A stretch of 64,000 nucleotides of DNA, taken from Strix aluco (lineage: Eukaryota; Chordata; Aves; Strigiformes; Strigidae). The notes below the pieces were generated by a model, which had not been told where the DNA came from, ran no database searches, and saw only the letters and a program-made list of their open reading frames with translations. This document shows positions 21,801 through 33,100 of this stretch, in pieces. Numbering within the stretch: position 1 is the first letter of the stretch; each line of letters opens with the position of its first letter. The stretch lies in the NCBI RefSeq assembly GCF_031877795.1, contig NC_133940.1:4527985-4591984 (forward strand), given 5' to 3'. The position numbers and the translations under genes were made by a program.

Positions 21801-24024
21801 TAATTAATAACTCGTTCTTCTGTCATTGGGATTACAACCCAAACGCCACCATTCTAGCCGTGCTTTGACGCTGCTCCAAGCAGAGCTCAGCCCTTCTTGC
21901 AGGCTGCATCCAAGGATTTCAGCTTTGCCCTGGGCTAACGTTTCTCATGAGTACTTGGAGGGTTTATTGCCATTTTTAAGTTGCCTACCTTTGTGTTTTT
22001 GTCCTCAATGAAGCAGGAAAAGATAAGCCCTACAAAACCTTGGTCCATCATCTGATACATAGCTTGTGTGCGGACATCTGTAGACAAATAAGAGCATGAG
22101 ACCTGTACTGCCACCTTTTGAAGGGTGACTTAGCATTTGTTAACAAACATCACAAGTTTTATTTTGAAGTCATTACTCTAGGTGTCTAAGTTAAAAAAAT
22201 AAAAATTGATCCAATTTAAAATGTATTTAAATAGCAAATGTTAAAAATGCAAGATGAGTTAACAAAACAAGAAATGATCTTAGCATCACCCTGGTGCCAC
22301 AGATCACTATATAACCATGATCTCCAACACGTGTAAGATACTCATACACTTCCTTCAAAAAAGTTTTCGTTTTTGCATTAACACTCACAGATGTCAAAAA
22401 TCATCACAGCAGGCCTATGATTGCCACAGCTCTTTTTGTTATTCCCCAGACCCTAGGTCTAGTTTTCCTGTCTGGAACAGCAGTAGTACCAGCTGATCTG
22501 TGAGTACTGAGTCACGTGCAGTTTGAGCCCCTGGAGCGTACAGACAGGACTGGGGCTGTACTGGAAGAGGTTCCTGAAGCCCACCCAGACCATCTTGTTT
22601 TACCAGAGGACATTTGAGAAACCAAACTTTGATAGTTGGAATGTGCAGCTCTGAAAATCCAGTAAAGTGAGTTCTCCTATAGAACCTAGACCAAATCTGC
22701 TCTTACCAACATGCGATGGCCAGACAGTAATATGAGGATGAGAGTGATACCAGCCCACAACTCTCATGGGACGTCCCGTAATTTCAGCCAACCTGTGTGT
22801 GAGTCAAGGTGCTTTTGAAACCAATAGAGCAAATGGAAAGTTTTTTTACAGGGAAAACCAGCAGAGTTTTAAAAGAGTTTCTCATCAGTCAACAGATTTC
22901 TAGATCTCTTTAGAGGGGTGACAAGACACACAGTAGGAAGCTGATGGAAACCTCTTCCCCAGCATCAGCAGGATGCCACTGCTGCAGAAGCAAACTGGAT
23001 TTTGTTCGCACGTGGCAGTAAGCAACATGGCAGCAAGCTGTCCAAAACAGCATCCTTGAGTGTATGTGGTGAAAGGGCTCTCCAGGGCACCATGCTTGGG
23101 AGCACAGACTTGTCAACCTTTCATCTTCTACTAAGTCTCCCTGCTGAGCTACTACCCTCCCACAAAAACATGCTTACTTATGACCAAATACAAAGAAAGT
23201 ATAAAAAACGGTTATAACACAATTCCACTGCAAACACTGGAACCAACAAAGACTTCAGACAATGGCAGCTGCCAGCCCAGCCCTCCAAACTGAACGGTTG
23301 TTGGAGGGAAGCAGCTGACAACTTCAAGCCAACTAGAACAAGTCTAAAACCCAGCACATAAAAAGAGGTCTGAAGTGAAAGTTTGCTACTGTATCTACTA
23401 AAGGATATCTCTGCTTCAGTAGAAGCAGCTGAAAGCTGCTCTGGCGAAATTTCCACACGGTCTTTTCTCTTATCAGAGCGGCGCAGGATGATCACAGAAT
23501 GGATATGAACAATTCGGCTGGTGTCAACCTAATGACATGGAGAGAAAAATCGATCATTTGTGTACTAAAGAAATAACCACCCTCAAGGAAAATGCCGGCT
23601 CCCGTACCTTCAGCAGGGAAAACGCACGCAAAGCGTACGGTCAGGCGTGCGGAGGGGAAGCTTTCCTGACCAAGCTTTGACTTTCACAGAAGCTGAACTA
23701 CGAGTCGGCACTAGCCAGGAGCAGAGAGGGGAGGCCTGAGGCCGAGCGGCACAGCTCTGCCGGGGAACCGCCCCACCAAAGCCGCGGTGACCGAGCCCCG
23801 CTCGGAAGGTGGGAGCTCGCAGGCCGCTCTCCCGCGGCCCACCCCGGCGCAGGCCGTAAGCCCCAGCCGGGCAGCGCCTCCTCCCGCTGTGCCCGCCGCG
23901 CACCGCCCGGCCCCGGTACCTCGCCGATGCAGAGCCCCATAACCTCCTCCTTCTCGGTACTCAGCGCGTGGTTGAGGCACACCAAGAAAGCATCCGCCTC
24001 CAAGTGCACCGCCTGCACCGCCAT
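18897..24024 (-). CDS. BRCC3: BRCC3 (BRCC36), K63-linkage deubiquitinase
   Basis: JAMM/MPN+ zinc metalloprotease that cleaves K63-linked ubiquitin in the nuclear BRCA1-A and cytoplasmic BRISC complexes. Coding exons (minus): 24024-23920, 23528-23409, 22794-22707, 22077-21989, 21370-21315, 20724-20593, 20035-19992, 19048-18897. These join in frame to 261 aa. The MPN domain holds catalytic Glu27 and the JAMM motif H92-S-H94-x7-S102-x2-D105, whose Asp is split across exons 3 and 4. A C-terminal coiled coil (QWLEDRLEQNKQRVQELQ) follows. Spacing to human H122/H124/D135 implies absence of a 24-residue segment after GLCIGE, and a 25-residue segment before YERIEIP is also absent; I know both from human. 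Intron 2 is U12-type AT-AC. An in-frame ATG 5 codons upstream (24,039) exists; MAVQ was chosen by homology and strong context (CAAGATGG). Confidence 0.95.
21636..21934. repeat. Duplicated ~300-bp segment, copy 2 (BRCC3 intron 4)
   Basis: Same-orientation partner of 16,783-17,083. It lies between BRCC3 coding exons 4 (21,989) and 5 (21,370), ending only about 55 bp from the exon 4 donor. The core 21,657-21,912 is identical to copy 1 as read by eye. Confidence 0.85.
22795..23408 (-). other. U12-type AT-AC intron of BRCC3
   Basis: The donor after GCAGAG reads ATATCCTTTAG (minus, 23,408 downward), the exact U12 AT-AC 5' splice consensus. The intron ends ...CACAC before AGGTTGGCTG. A U12 branch motif CCTTGAC (minus, 22,809-22,803) puts the branch A about 10 nt from the acceptor. 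Joining at AT...AC restores the conserved TEAE|RLAE reading, whereas GT-AG choices do not. Confidence 0.92.
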
Positions 24025-24031
24025 CTTGCGG
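24014..24031 (-). promoter_or_regulatory. YY1/TISU-like element at the BRCC3 start codon
   Basis: On the minus strand the start region reads GCAAGATGGCGGTG. This matches the TISU consensus SAASATGGCGGC at all but the last base, and is a YY1 site (CCGCCATCTTG on +). TISU elements act both as a YY1-dependent promoter element and as an initiator for mRNAs with very short 5' UTRs. Confidence 0.6.
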
Positions 24032-24379
24032 CCACCCACCCGTCTGCCCCCGCCGCCCCGGAAGCAGGCGGGGACCAGCCCCGCTTACCCCGCCCCGCTC
24101 GGCAGCAGGACCAATCGTAGCGGCGCTGACTGGCCCCGCCAGCCAATCGGCGCGCCCGAGGCGCAGCCCGGCTTCCGGGGGGGCGAGCGGTGCCGCGCGG
24201 CGGAAGCGCCGTGTCGCCCACGCGAGCGGCAGCCCCGGGGTTCCGCGCTGCAGCCGCTGCCCGCGGCGAGGAGGGACGGGACGGGGCGGTGCGGGCGGCG
24301 GCGCGCAGGGGGCCGGGACGGCGCGGCACGGGGCGGCGCGGCGCGGCCTGGCTCGGCTCGGGGCGGGGCTCCGCTGCGC

Positions 24380-24494
24380 GCCGGCCATTGGGGCCTGCGA
24401 GCAGCCGGGGGGAGCCTGCGGGGTCAGAGGGGAGGGCGGGGGAAGGCTTTGCTCGGTGCACACGGCGCTGGCTGTCACCTGCGCGGGGCTGCAG
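24380..24494 (+). other. Probable shared noncoding first exon of MTCP1/CMC4
   Basis: GC-rich sequence ending in a strong splice donor, GGGCTGCAG|GTAGGT at 24,494/24,495. In human, MTCP1 and CMC4 share a promoter and 5' noncoding exon spliced to two different 3' exon sets. The position here, divergent from BRCC3 and upstream of both genes, fits that. The 5' end is a guess. Confidence 0.5.
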
Positions 24495-27400
24495 GTAGGT
24501 CACGGGCGGGCGGCCGGAGGGGCCCGGCCCGGCGCCTCCCGCGCCGCTCGGTGCCGTCCTATGCCGAGGCGCGGCCGCTGAGCCCCGCGGGCCCGGCCCG
24601 GGTGGGAGGCGGTTGCTATGGAGATGTGCTGCGCCCTCTCCCCGCCGCGGCGGCTGGGCCTCCCTGGCCCTTCCCGCCTCCTCCCCGCCACGGCCGGCCC
24701 GCCGTCCGCACCGCTCCCCCCCCTCCCCATCCTGCCTTCCCCGCTCCCCTTGGCCGCACACCCCCACACCCCCCTCGGCCGGCCCTTCACCAGGCCTGGC
24801 TCCCGCACCCCTTTCCTCTTCCTCTCCGGGGCTTCCCTCCCCCCCCCCCCCCCCCTCCCGCCACTATGTCCATCTCTTTTTGTTTTCCTGTTTCTTTAGA
24901 TCCTACCAAAGCTAGACCTTCCCTCCCCAAACTGCTGGACAGCCCTGGCTGGTCGGTGAGCATCTGCTACCCCTCAGTAGGTCGGGCAGAGCGGAGAGTG
25001 GAGTCATGGAGGTGCTTGCTCGGGGCGAGTGCTCCAGGCAGAGTAGAGTCCAAACCCCCAAGAAGAACCTTTAGAGTGAGTCAACATGCTCTTACATCAG
25101 CAGACAGCTCATCTGATCCCTGGCTTGTTGCAAGACGCAGGCTGGGTTTTTCAGGAAAGCTCAGCTCCCTTTTAGCTCGCTGAAGGCTGCGTGCACAGAG
25201 GGCTGCAGGCAGAAGGCCAGACTGGGCAGCCTTGGTCCAGAAGCTGGGCAGCCGTGTTAGCACAACACTGTGCCCAATTCACTGAGCCTCAGCATTGCTT
25301 TTTTTTCTTGGTGCCTAAACGGCAGCTGAACTCTTCTAACAATCTGACCCAGTCCCCTTTTAAAATAGAATGTAATAAAGGGTGGAGTTTGTTCAGCATG
25401 CTGAGCTCCAGCTCTGGGGATGGTCCAAGCGGCAGCTGGAGCAATTTCTGTCACTCTTTTCGTAAAATATTTTAATGTACCCAATTTAAAAGCAAATAAA
25501 TTGTCTTCACCACAAGATGCAATCCTCCTCCTGGCCATTTTCACATTTATTCATATATTGTGTGGCTCAGAAATCCACCCAGGTCCCAGAACAGCATTAA
25601 ACTCCTAAGGCCTGATGCTGAGATGGACAGAATACCTGCGAGTCTCGTTCCTGTCCCTGGCGATTGGGCTTTGAATCTCTCCAAATCAATACCTTAAACA
25701 GTGCAGACTTCTGCAATTATGTTGATGGGAACATTAAAATCTGTGTCAAAGGATGATGCTGCAATCCTGTAAATTTAAGCTGATTAGTTTTTTTGTTGGA
25801 TGTGGTGGGTTTTTTTAGTAGATTATGAAGCAAGCAATATAAGAAACAGGTTTTACAACTTGTTTTAAATGTAAGTAAGCTTACTTCTCCTTTCACCCAT
25901 GTCTTCCTTCAGGCTTTTTTATTGCTTTCTGATAAAATCTGCAAAAATAGGAATTGTATATGTTTTTCCTTTCTTAAAGTTTCAGGTGCAAATGTCTAAG
26001 CGCATGCTTTTTCAAATCTCCTGTTTTGTATGTTTGAGTACTAAAGACAGACTTGTCTTACTTCAAACCCAATTGACGGTTTTGCCTGACCTCAAGATTT
26101 TATTTGTGGCACTAACTGGGCACCTTTGTAACAGTCTTTAAGACTGTTGAAAAGAGAGGCCAGACTGGGCCTTTGAACTTTGACAACTAAACTCAGAGCT
26201 ATGGAGTTCGGAGGGAGTTTGGGACAAATTAGTGGAGCAGAGGGTGAAAACACGTGTTAACTGCTGCCCATTCTGCACAGTGTCCTCTGCATGAGACCTT
26301 GTTCTGTCGGTCCTGTACCCATCATTACTACCATGTTCATACACAATAAACACAAACGTACATGTTGTGCTTTAGTCCTCCTACCTTTAGTTCAGCAAGA
26401 CTGAACCAGGTTAGTATTTGGATAGGAGACCTTGCAGGAGAGTTTACTTGCTGTAGGAAGTAGTGTTCACTTACTGAGGAATATTTTTTCCAATACTGAA
26501 GTCAGTCTTGAATCTTCTGGTTCTGGGGACGATGAACTGTAGAAATTCCAGTTTTGAATGGAATAAAAGCAAGTTCTTGAGCATTTTTGGTCATGATGGA
26601 GCTTTTGGCAGTTTACTGCAGAGTAGGAGAGTATCCTGGCCGAATTCCAACCTGGGTGATTACATTCAGCTGACTGAAAATGAGCAGTGGCTATTGCTGC
26701 GTTTCACTGTTGAGCAAAGTGATTTCCACACGTGAGCTTAAATTTGTAAAGTGACTTAGGGTAAAGCAGAATGAAAAGGACTTACAGAAATGTCCCTTTA
26801 ACCTTCATAGTTTATTGTCGAAGGCCCCGTGAGGCTTGTCAGTCTGCTGTCACATTCCTCTAAATGCCAGTGATCCAGCTGCTGGGGCATTGCTTGTAGT
26901 GGCTGTACCACGTTACAGGATGGTCTTCAGAACAGTGGGGCTTTTTATAATGCACATACACGTTCCCACACATCAAGCAAGGAAACAAACAGAATGGGAG
27001 AAAAAGAAATAATAAAAGAACTTTTGAAGTTTTCTGTGTTAGAAATTAAAATACTGTGACAGTGCTGTTCAGGCTGATCCGTGGTTGGTGTTTTGCTTTC
27101 AAAAAGGCTAAGTGATCCTTTGATTCAGAAGGGTAGAGAAACACTGATGTAAGATATAGAAGGCAACATGGAAGTGTATTTCCTGTTATATATGTACCCC
27201 AATGTATAACAATTTTTTTCTCTCCCTGACTTTCCCTACTTTATTTTGTACCCAGATTTTCTTGCTCCTGTCTGAAATATGCCTTATAACTTCACAAGTT
27301 TTCAGAAGACCACTGTGTTTCACTGGGATAGGAATATTGCATCTGCTTCATAGCAGGAGGATGTTGTGTGTATTACAGCTTAATTCTGTTCTACTTTAAA

Positions 27401-28278
27401 CCTAGATAAAGAATGAAGACTGTCTGTACAATTTTGATTACCTTTTCTAGGGTTCAAAGAGAGAATCATTTCCCCTGACCTTCATTTGCTAATGGCTCAG
27501 CTTGATCTAACTGGTATACAGATAAACTTGCTGTTAAACAAAAATTCCTGTAGGAAGAATCACCTCAATGTCCAAAATTCCTTTGCCCCTGCTGGTATCA
27601 GTGGCTCTCTGTAACCATCTAAAAGCCGAACTACGCAAAGTCGCGAGAGCTGTTTACGAGAAGCTTGTATGTGACTGGACAATGCTGCTATCCTCTTGAG
27701 AGATGAGACGAAGGACCCTTCACAATGACAGCCCTGCAAGTTCCAAATATGAGAGTCGTGCTTACGGAGTTTCATGCATTGTCTCCAGAGTGATCTTCGT
27801 TCTTGTTAAGCTAATTTCACCTCTTGTCACAAGTTTTGCTTTTGGGATTTAGACCATCATTAGCCACGGAACTCCTGTGTAAATCACTTTTTTGTTTTTT
27901 CTTTTTTTTTCCCTATTTTACACAAAGACTGCTAATAGGACTGTTAGCGGAATAAGTAAAGCCAATATTCACAGGGTTTAACTTTGTACCAATAGCACCT
28001 TTTGCCCCAGAATGCCTTACAAACGCCATACAGCACGCACGTCCCAGTGTACAACTTGTCATGAAATTTCTGTTCACTTAGGCACCACCTTAGCTTCCCA
28101 AGCTGACTTTTAGGGACACTGCAGCACATAGCATCTCATACAATAAGTCAGACGCCAGAGGTGCCTTTCAGGTCCGAGAGCTTTCTCCGTGAATGTATTC
28201 AGAGCTAAAGAGACCATGCGTGCATCCTGCGGGTTGATGCTGTCCACCTAACGGGAGCATCGTGGAGTGACTGAGGGA
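24495..28278 (+). other. First intron of MTCP1/CMC4
   Basis: No coding exon was recognised. Sequence is mostly AT-richer and unique-looking. Frames near the left end are products of the CpG island. The acceptor of the first coding exon is probably ATGTATTCAG|AGC near 28,202, leaving a short 5' UTR before the ATG. Confidence 0.45.
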
Positions 28279-28859
28279 ATGGCAGAAGGAGGGCACGCTG
28301 GCGCTCCTCCTGTCCGGCTGTGGGTGCGACGCGTAGGTGTTTACTGCGATGAGCACCGCAAAACGTGGCTTGTGGCTGCGGAAGAGGCAAGTGTCCTTTG
28401 AGCTTCCCAGTGATTGTAGCTTTGCTATTGCAGGTGCCTCTACTGCATTGCCAGTAACTGCCTGCTCTTTTTGTTACTTTCCCCCAGGAGGAAGGTATGC
28501 TGAGGGCTCGGATCCAAAGAGTTCAGGTTCCCCTGGGTGAGGCGCTGCGACCCAGCCAGCTCCCCCCATCCCGGCTGCCTCATATGTGGCAGCTGTCCCA
28601 GGGTGAGCAGTACAGGGATAGTAACTCTCGCGTTTGGGAGATAGAGCACCATCTCATGGTAAGGATGGTGGCAACAATAGACCATAGTCATGCCTGTTTG
28701 TGAAGTCATTTGAGATCCTTGACGGACGGCAAAGGGCTGTTATTTTGTTGAAGTCCATTAGCTCAGCCACAGTAACTGTAGACGTATTGAACTTTTCCTT
28801 GTCGCTTACAGCTTGGTGGTGTTGAAGAACTGCTGCTTAAACTCGTGCCTGGTGATTAA
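28279..28859 (+). CDS. MTCP1: MTCP1 (p13), TCL1-family AKT co-activator
   Basis: Small beta-barrel protein of the TCL1 family, which binds the AKT pleckstrin-homology domain and boosts AKT activation. Coding exons: 28279-28386, 28488-28658, 28812-28859. All junctions are phase 0, giving 108 aa (human 107). Recognisable blocks are the N-terminal LWV...VYCDEHRKTW, then LRARIQRVQVPLGEA, LPHMWQL, NSRVWEIEHHLM, and the C-terminal GGVEELLLKLVPGD. The first coding exon starts at an ATG giving MAEGGHAGAPP; no other ATG in this frame fits. Intron 1 of the coding part has a GC donor (GAAGAG|GCAAGT) with a normal CAG acceptor. The gene lies upstream of CMC4 and probably shares its first exon. Confidence 0.9.
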
Positions 28860-30090
28860 TCTGGTATGTGTAGACATTACCCCTGCTTTGTACTGTGCTC
28901 TGTTTATTCCCAGTCATTCTTTAATATGAATTTTTGTCTTTCAGGAGCAGTGGCTCTAGGAAGATGTCATTGTATATTTTGTACAATAAATGATTCTCTC
29001 TCCACTGAAATGCAGCCACCTCTGAGGTGGAAGCAGTTAAACAACACACTGCAACATCACACAAGAGTTTAGGACAGGCAGTGAAGAGGAGTATTGTGTC
29101 CAAGTGAAAACATCAGGGGGAGTTCTAGGTAGGCAGACTGTAATTGCCCCAAGTGGAGTTTGGCCAGGATGCTGGAAATAATGCCCTAGTGATATTGAAA
29201 AGTACTGTGGGCTGATGAATTATCAGAAATTTGAAAGGCAGCACCTCCCTAGCTCTGGGCAGGGGAGGAGCTGGACTGTGGCTCAGAGGGAGCTGAAATG
29301 CCACCACTGCTTTTGGTAACAGCAGTGCTTTCCTGTAGAGGTCTCCCATCCAACTACTAGTACCACCAGTTTTTGCTTGTCTTTTGATCTCTCATGGAAG
29401 ATCACGGTTACAGGTGTCACAGTTACAGAAAGTCAAATTGAGCGTCTGAAATACCGCTTTCTAGGGATTTGAACAAGATGGAGCTGTCCTCCAGTCTGGT
29501 TTGGGGGGGGGGGGGGGAGGGGAATTTCCAAGAGACTTTCTCCTGGAACACACACAAAAAAAGAAAGGCCTCCTTGTTGTCTTTATGGGACATACACAAC
29601 TAAGTTGTTTTGTTTGGTTGGTTTTTTAAATGCCTCCTCCAGCTGCAGTTATATGACTGACACCAAATCCTTGGTTGTGTAGAGCTCACAGAGAGGGATT
29701 TTACACAAATACATGTTTTAGTATAAGGTCTAGAGGCACAGAACTGTTAAAAATTAGTCAGCCATGTTAATTTGAATCTTTGCTGGAAAATTTGTGCATC
29801 CAAGTAGAAAAAGACACATTTTGACCAGAGAACAGAAAAAGGCCTTTCAAGCCCAGCAACATAAACCTTCCGGTATTCATTGTCCACATTATCATCTTTT
29901 AGCCAGACACAGAGAATTCTTGTGTATGTTGGCAGGCATCTGCAAGCAGCAGTAGATGTTTTCTGAACCGTCCATGACAGAGAGGGAAACTGGGAGCTCT
30001 TTAAAGCCTTGGCTTTAAGACAGTGCCTTGCCCCTCCCTGCCCCCTGAAAAGCACATTGTTTCTACAGTAACATTTTCCTATCATTTTAG
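28860..30090 (+). other. MTCP1 3' region and CMC4 upstream intron
   Basis: MTCP1 3' UTR: a TACAATAAATG at about 28,980-28,990 contains AATAAA and would give a short 3' UTR of about 130 bp. A G-run lies at 29,503-29,517. No exon was recognised between there and CMC4. Confidence 0.5.
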
Positions 30091-30100
30091 TTCTCTGAAC

Positions 30101-33100
30101 ATGTCCCAGAAGGATCCCTGCCAGAAACAAGCCTGTGAAATACAGAAATGCTTGCAAGGTACCAGGTGTCATTTTGTCTTTTTGGTGTCTTGATTTTTGG
30201 TGGAACTTAATTCTTTTAACTTAACCCTCTTCTCCTTCTCCTTGAGAAGAAAGCAAGCAAGCACATTAGCATCACCTGGTTGCAAAGCAAACAAAATTAT
30301 CATGTCTGGTTTCAACAGAATTCCCTTGTGTTTGATTGTAAATAATGAGACACCATTAGTACAAAACAGATCGTTTGTAACAGTAATGTTGTGCTTATTT
30401 TAGTGTTCTCCATGCTGATAGTGAGATCCCATGTGTAGTCTTGGGACTGAGCTGTAGGCGGGGAGAGCTAGACATTATAACAAGCTCTCTTCTAGAGTGG
30501 GTAGTGAGGTAGTGGGTGGATTGTATGAGAAGACTGCAGAGCTTCTAGCTCCAGGAGTATTTTGAGAGCAGGTCAGACAGATGTCTGTCAGGAACAGGTT
30601 AGGTATATGTGATCTGACTTCAGGGTATGAGGTGGTCTCCCTCTGGAGACCATTCACAGCTGTTTCATTTTAGCTTAATTAAATATTTCAGGGGCGAGGT
30701 AGATGATGTGATGTGTTTTGGGAGCATGAGTTGGGGAGAGCAGGCTTGTTACTTACAGAGGACAATATTTTTTAAAAATTCTGATTGTTTCTTGGAAAAG
30801 GATTTGCCTTATGGAATGAATAAGACATTCCTCTGTGCCACGGCAGCTCAGCCATATGGAAACGAGTTCTTCCTACCTCACCTGGTGGAGCCTTTAGCCA
30901 GCATGCTCTGAGCTTCACCTGAGAATAACTCATGGTGTTAGCCCAGGGAGCTGGTGTTAGCCCAGGGAGCTAGCGTTAGCAGGGAGTTAGCAGGAGGCTA
31001 GCGACACCACAGCTAAAATTAGCCAGGCCAGTTCCACAGCAACTCGTTTCCACCTTTAATTTCTTTGCAGGCTACACGCAAGTTAGCTAAAATATAGCAG
31101 GGAGGGAGGAGGGGGTCCTTCCAGGGAAGCAGAGGGATGGCTTTGCAAGCTGCAGAAAACAGTGACTGCAATCTGTGCAGGTAACACAACAACCCCAGTG
31201 ACTGGGGAGGAGCATGGGAGGAAAAGCATCTGGGGAAAAAGTAGGGAAAAGCAGAAATCTGTTACTGGTAGATGTCTGTCTTTCCCAAGATTGTTTTTTG
31301 GAAGCTGTGTTCAGCTCAAAGCAGTGGCTCAAGCAACCCCCTCTACACGTCCCCAGTATTTGTCTATACATGGCCTTTTACTGTCTTCATGGTTTGGAGC
31401 ACTCTCCCATGAAGGGCTGCCTTCTCTCCCCATAGTAGCTGCACTTAAAAGCTAATGTTTGACCCTGTTTTGGTCCCATCTGTGACAATGTTCTTTTTAT
31501 AATATTCATGGAAGTGTCTCCAAGAGTTTTACCTGTGTAGGTTTGTGTACAGATGCGATCTGAGTGGTTAAGCGTTAGCAAAGCAGCTCTTGGACTGCTA
31601 CATGCACTGTCTGCTGCTTCTCTAGCTATCATTTTGGAGTGGTGGTGTTCACGTACTGTCGTGCTGTGGAGTTGTCTGAGTTGCACAGATGAAGCAGCTG
31701 AGCTGACAGACAGTAAAGCAATTTTTTCTGTGTAAGAATTAATGCGATAGAGGGTGTATACAGAGCCTTAACTGACAAATATGCAGAGCCAGCGTACGCA
31801 GTGCGGAGGATGGAGGGTGGAAGCAGGACCTCTGGGAGACGCTGGCTTTTCAAAGGCTGGTTTTGGAGTGGATCATTGTTCCAAAAGATCTCGCCTGCTT
31901 CCTCTGTGAGACTGAATTCCCACTGTAAATCTCTTGTGTTTTGCTATCCATTGTCTAACTAACCTGTTGTGCTTTTCAGGAATGCGTCCCTGACAGATAG
32001 CAGGGTGTGCCTGCATGTAGGCATAGTCCTAGAAACAAACCTGCACAGGCAGAGGAACAGTTAGGTGAGCCTTGGAGCACTCATCTGCAGAGAGACATTA
32101 CCTGTCCTCTCCAAGGGCCTGCCACGCCTCCTAGGCCGCCAGCGTGCACAAAGCAGTGACATCACTATAACCTTTTTCTCAGGGTGATCTCTGCTTGTGT
32201 TACAGGTCTCTGACCCACCCAGTTAGGGAATCGATAGCCCCGCGATCAGAGCAGGCTGGCTTGCTTGTTAACCAGAAGGCATTTGCTGCTGCTTGCTGGG
32301 CTGCCCAGTGGGTGCTGTGTTCGTCTCACATCGGGTTGCTGTTGCTTCTTTTAGTCTTTTAAAAATCAGCAGCAGGTGCGGGGGGGTGAGTGCAGCTGTG
32401 TAGTGTTTGTGTAGCTCATCCAAGGCAGAGCGAGTAGCTCTGCACGCCCTGTGCTTCTACGCAGACACACAGGTAGTTTATTCATTCAAGCCACAGACTC
32501 AGTCTGCTCACAGACCTGCAGGGCTCCTCTCTGAGAGCCAGGTGAGCAGCCCTGCAAAGCACCGTGGGCTTTGCCACCTCAGCCGACAGCGGCAGCCAAC
32601 AAAGCGCTAGGGCAGAAAGGATGCTGGACAAATCACCTGCGTCCTGCAGTGCCTGAACCTGCCCGTGCAGTGAAATCTCTCCAGGCCTGAAACGAAGGCA
32701 ATGTGGAGAGAGAGTACAGAGGCACAAAGGCGTGAGCCCACTCATCCCAGCTCAGACTAGGAGCTCGTTTAGCCCCGTGTCCCAGTTCCAGCAGTGTCCC
32801 AAGAGGGGAAGCCCAGGAAGGAAAGTGAGCAGAGGTCAAAGTAACAGTTGTGTGGCTACGGGACCTCCTGAGCTAGAGCTGGGACCTTTGTGTGGAAGGT
32901 GGTCATGTCACTGGCTCTGTGCAGCTGGCTAAACGTTCCTTTCGGTATGCTGCCTGCTTTGGTCACGCTGCAAAGCTCCAGCCTGCCACAACAGGCCATC
33001 AGCAGGAGGCTGGCAGTCATGCTCCTTGCCCCTTCTTTTTACAAACGCTGCAGTGCTGCAGGGTGCACATGTCCCTGTTTATACCAAGTCCTCTTTGGAT

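Larger units (their letters stand above)
23590..24860. promoter_or_regulatory. CpG island over the BRCC3 / MTCP1-CMC4 divergent promoter
   Basis: Dense CpG, GC-rich sequence covering BRCC3 exon 1 and the first noncoding exon of the opposite gene pair. CCAAT motifs occur at about 24,111 and 24,142 (+), and an inverted one (ATTGG) at about 24,386. ETS-like CCGGAAG/GGAAG cores lie at about 24,172 and 24,202. There is no TATA box. It ends near a C-run at 24,839-24,855. Human BRCC3 and MTCP1 are likewise divergent. Confidence 0.75.

Noticed and set aside
24025-24039. Upstream BRCC3 start (MGGRKMAVQ)
   Set aside because: In frame, but MAVQ matches the known BRCC3 start and has the stronger TISU-like context.
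23927-25183. 418-codon + strand open frame over the BRCC3/MTCP1 CpG island
   Set aside because: It runs antisense through BRCC3 exon 1 and through a poly-C tract. It is Pro/Arg/Ala-rich because GC-rich DNA lacks stops, and shows no domain.
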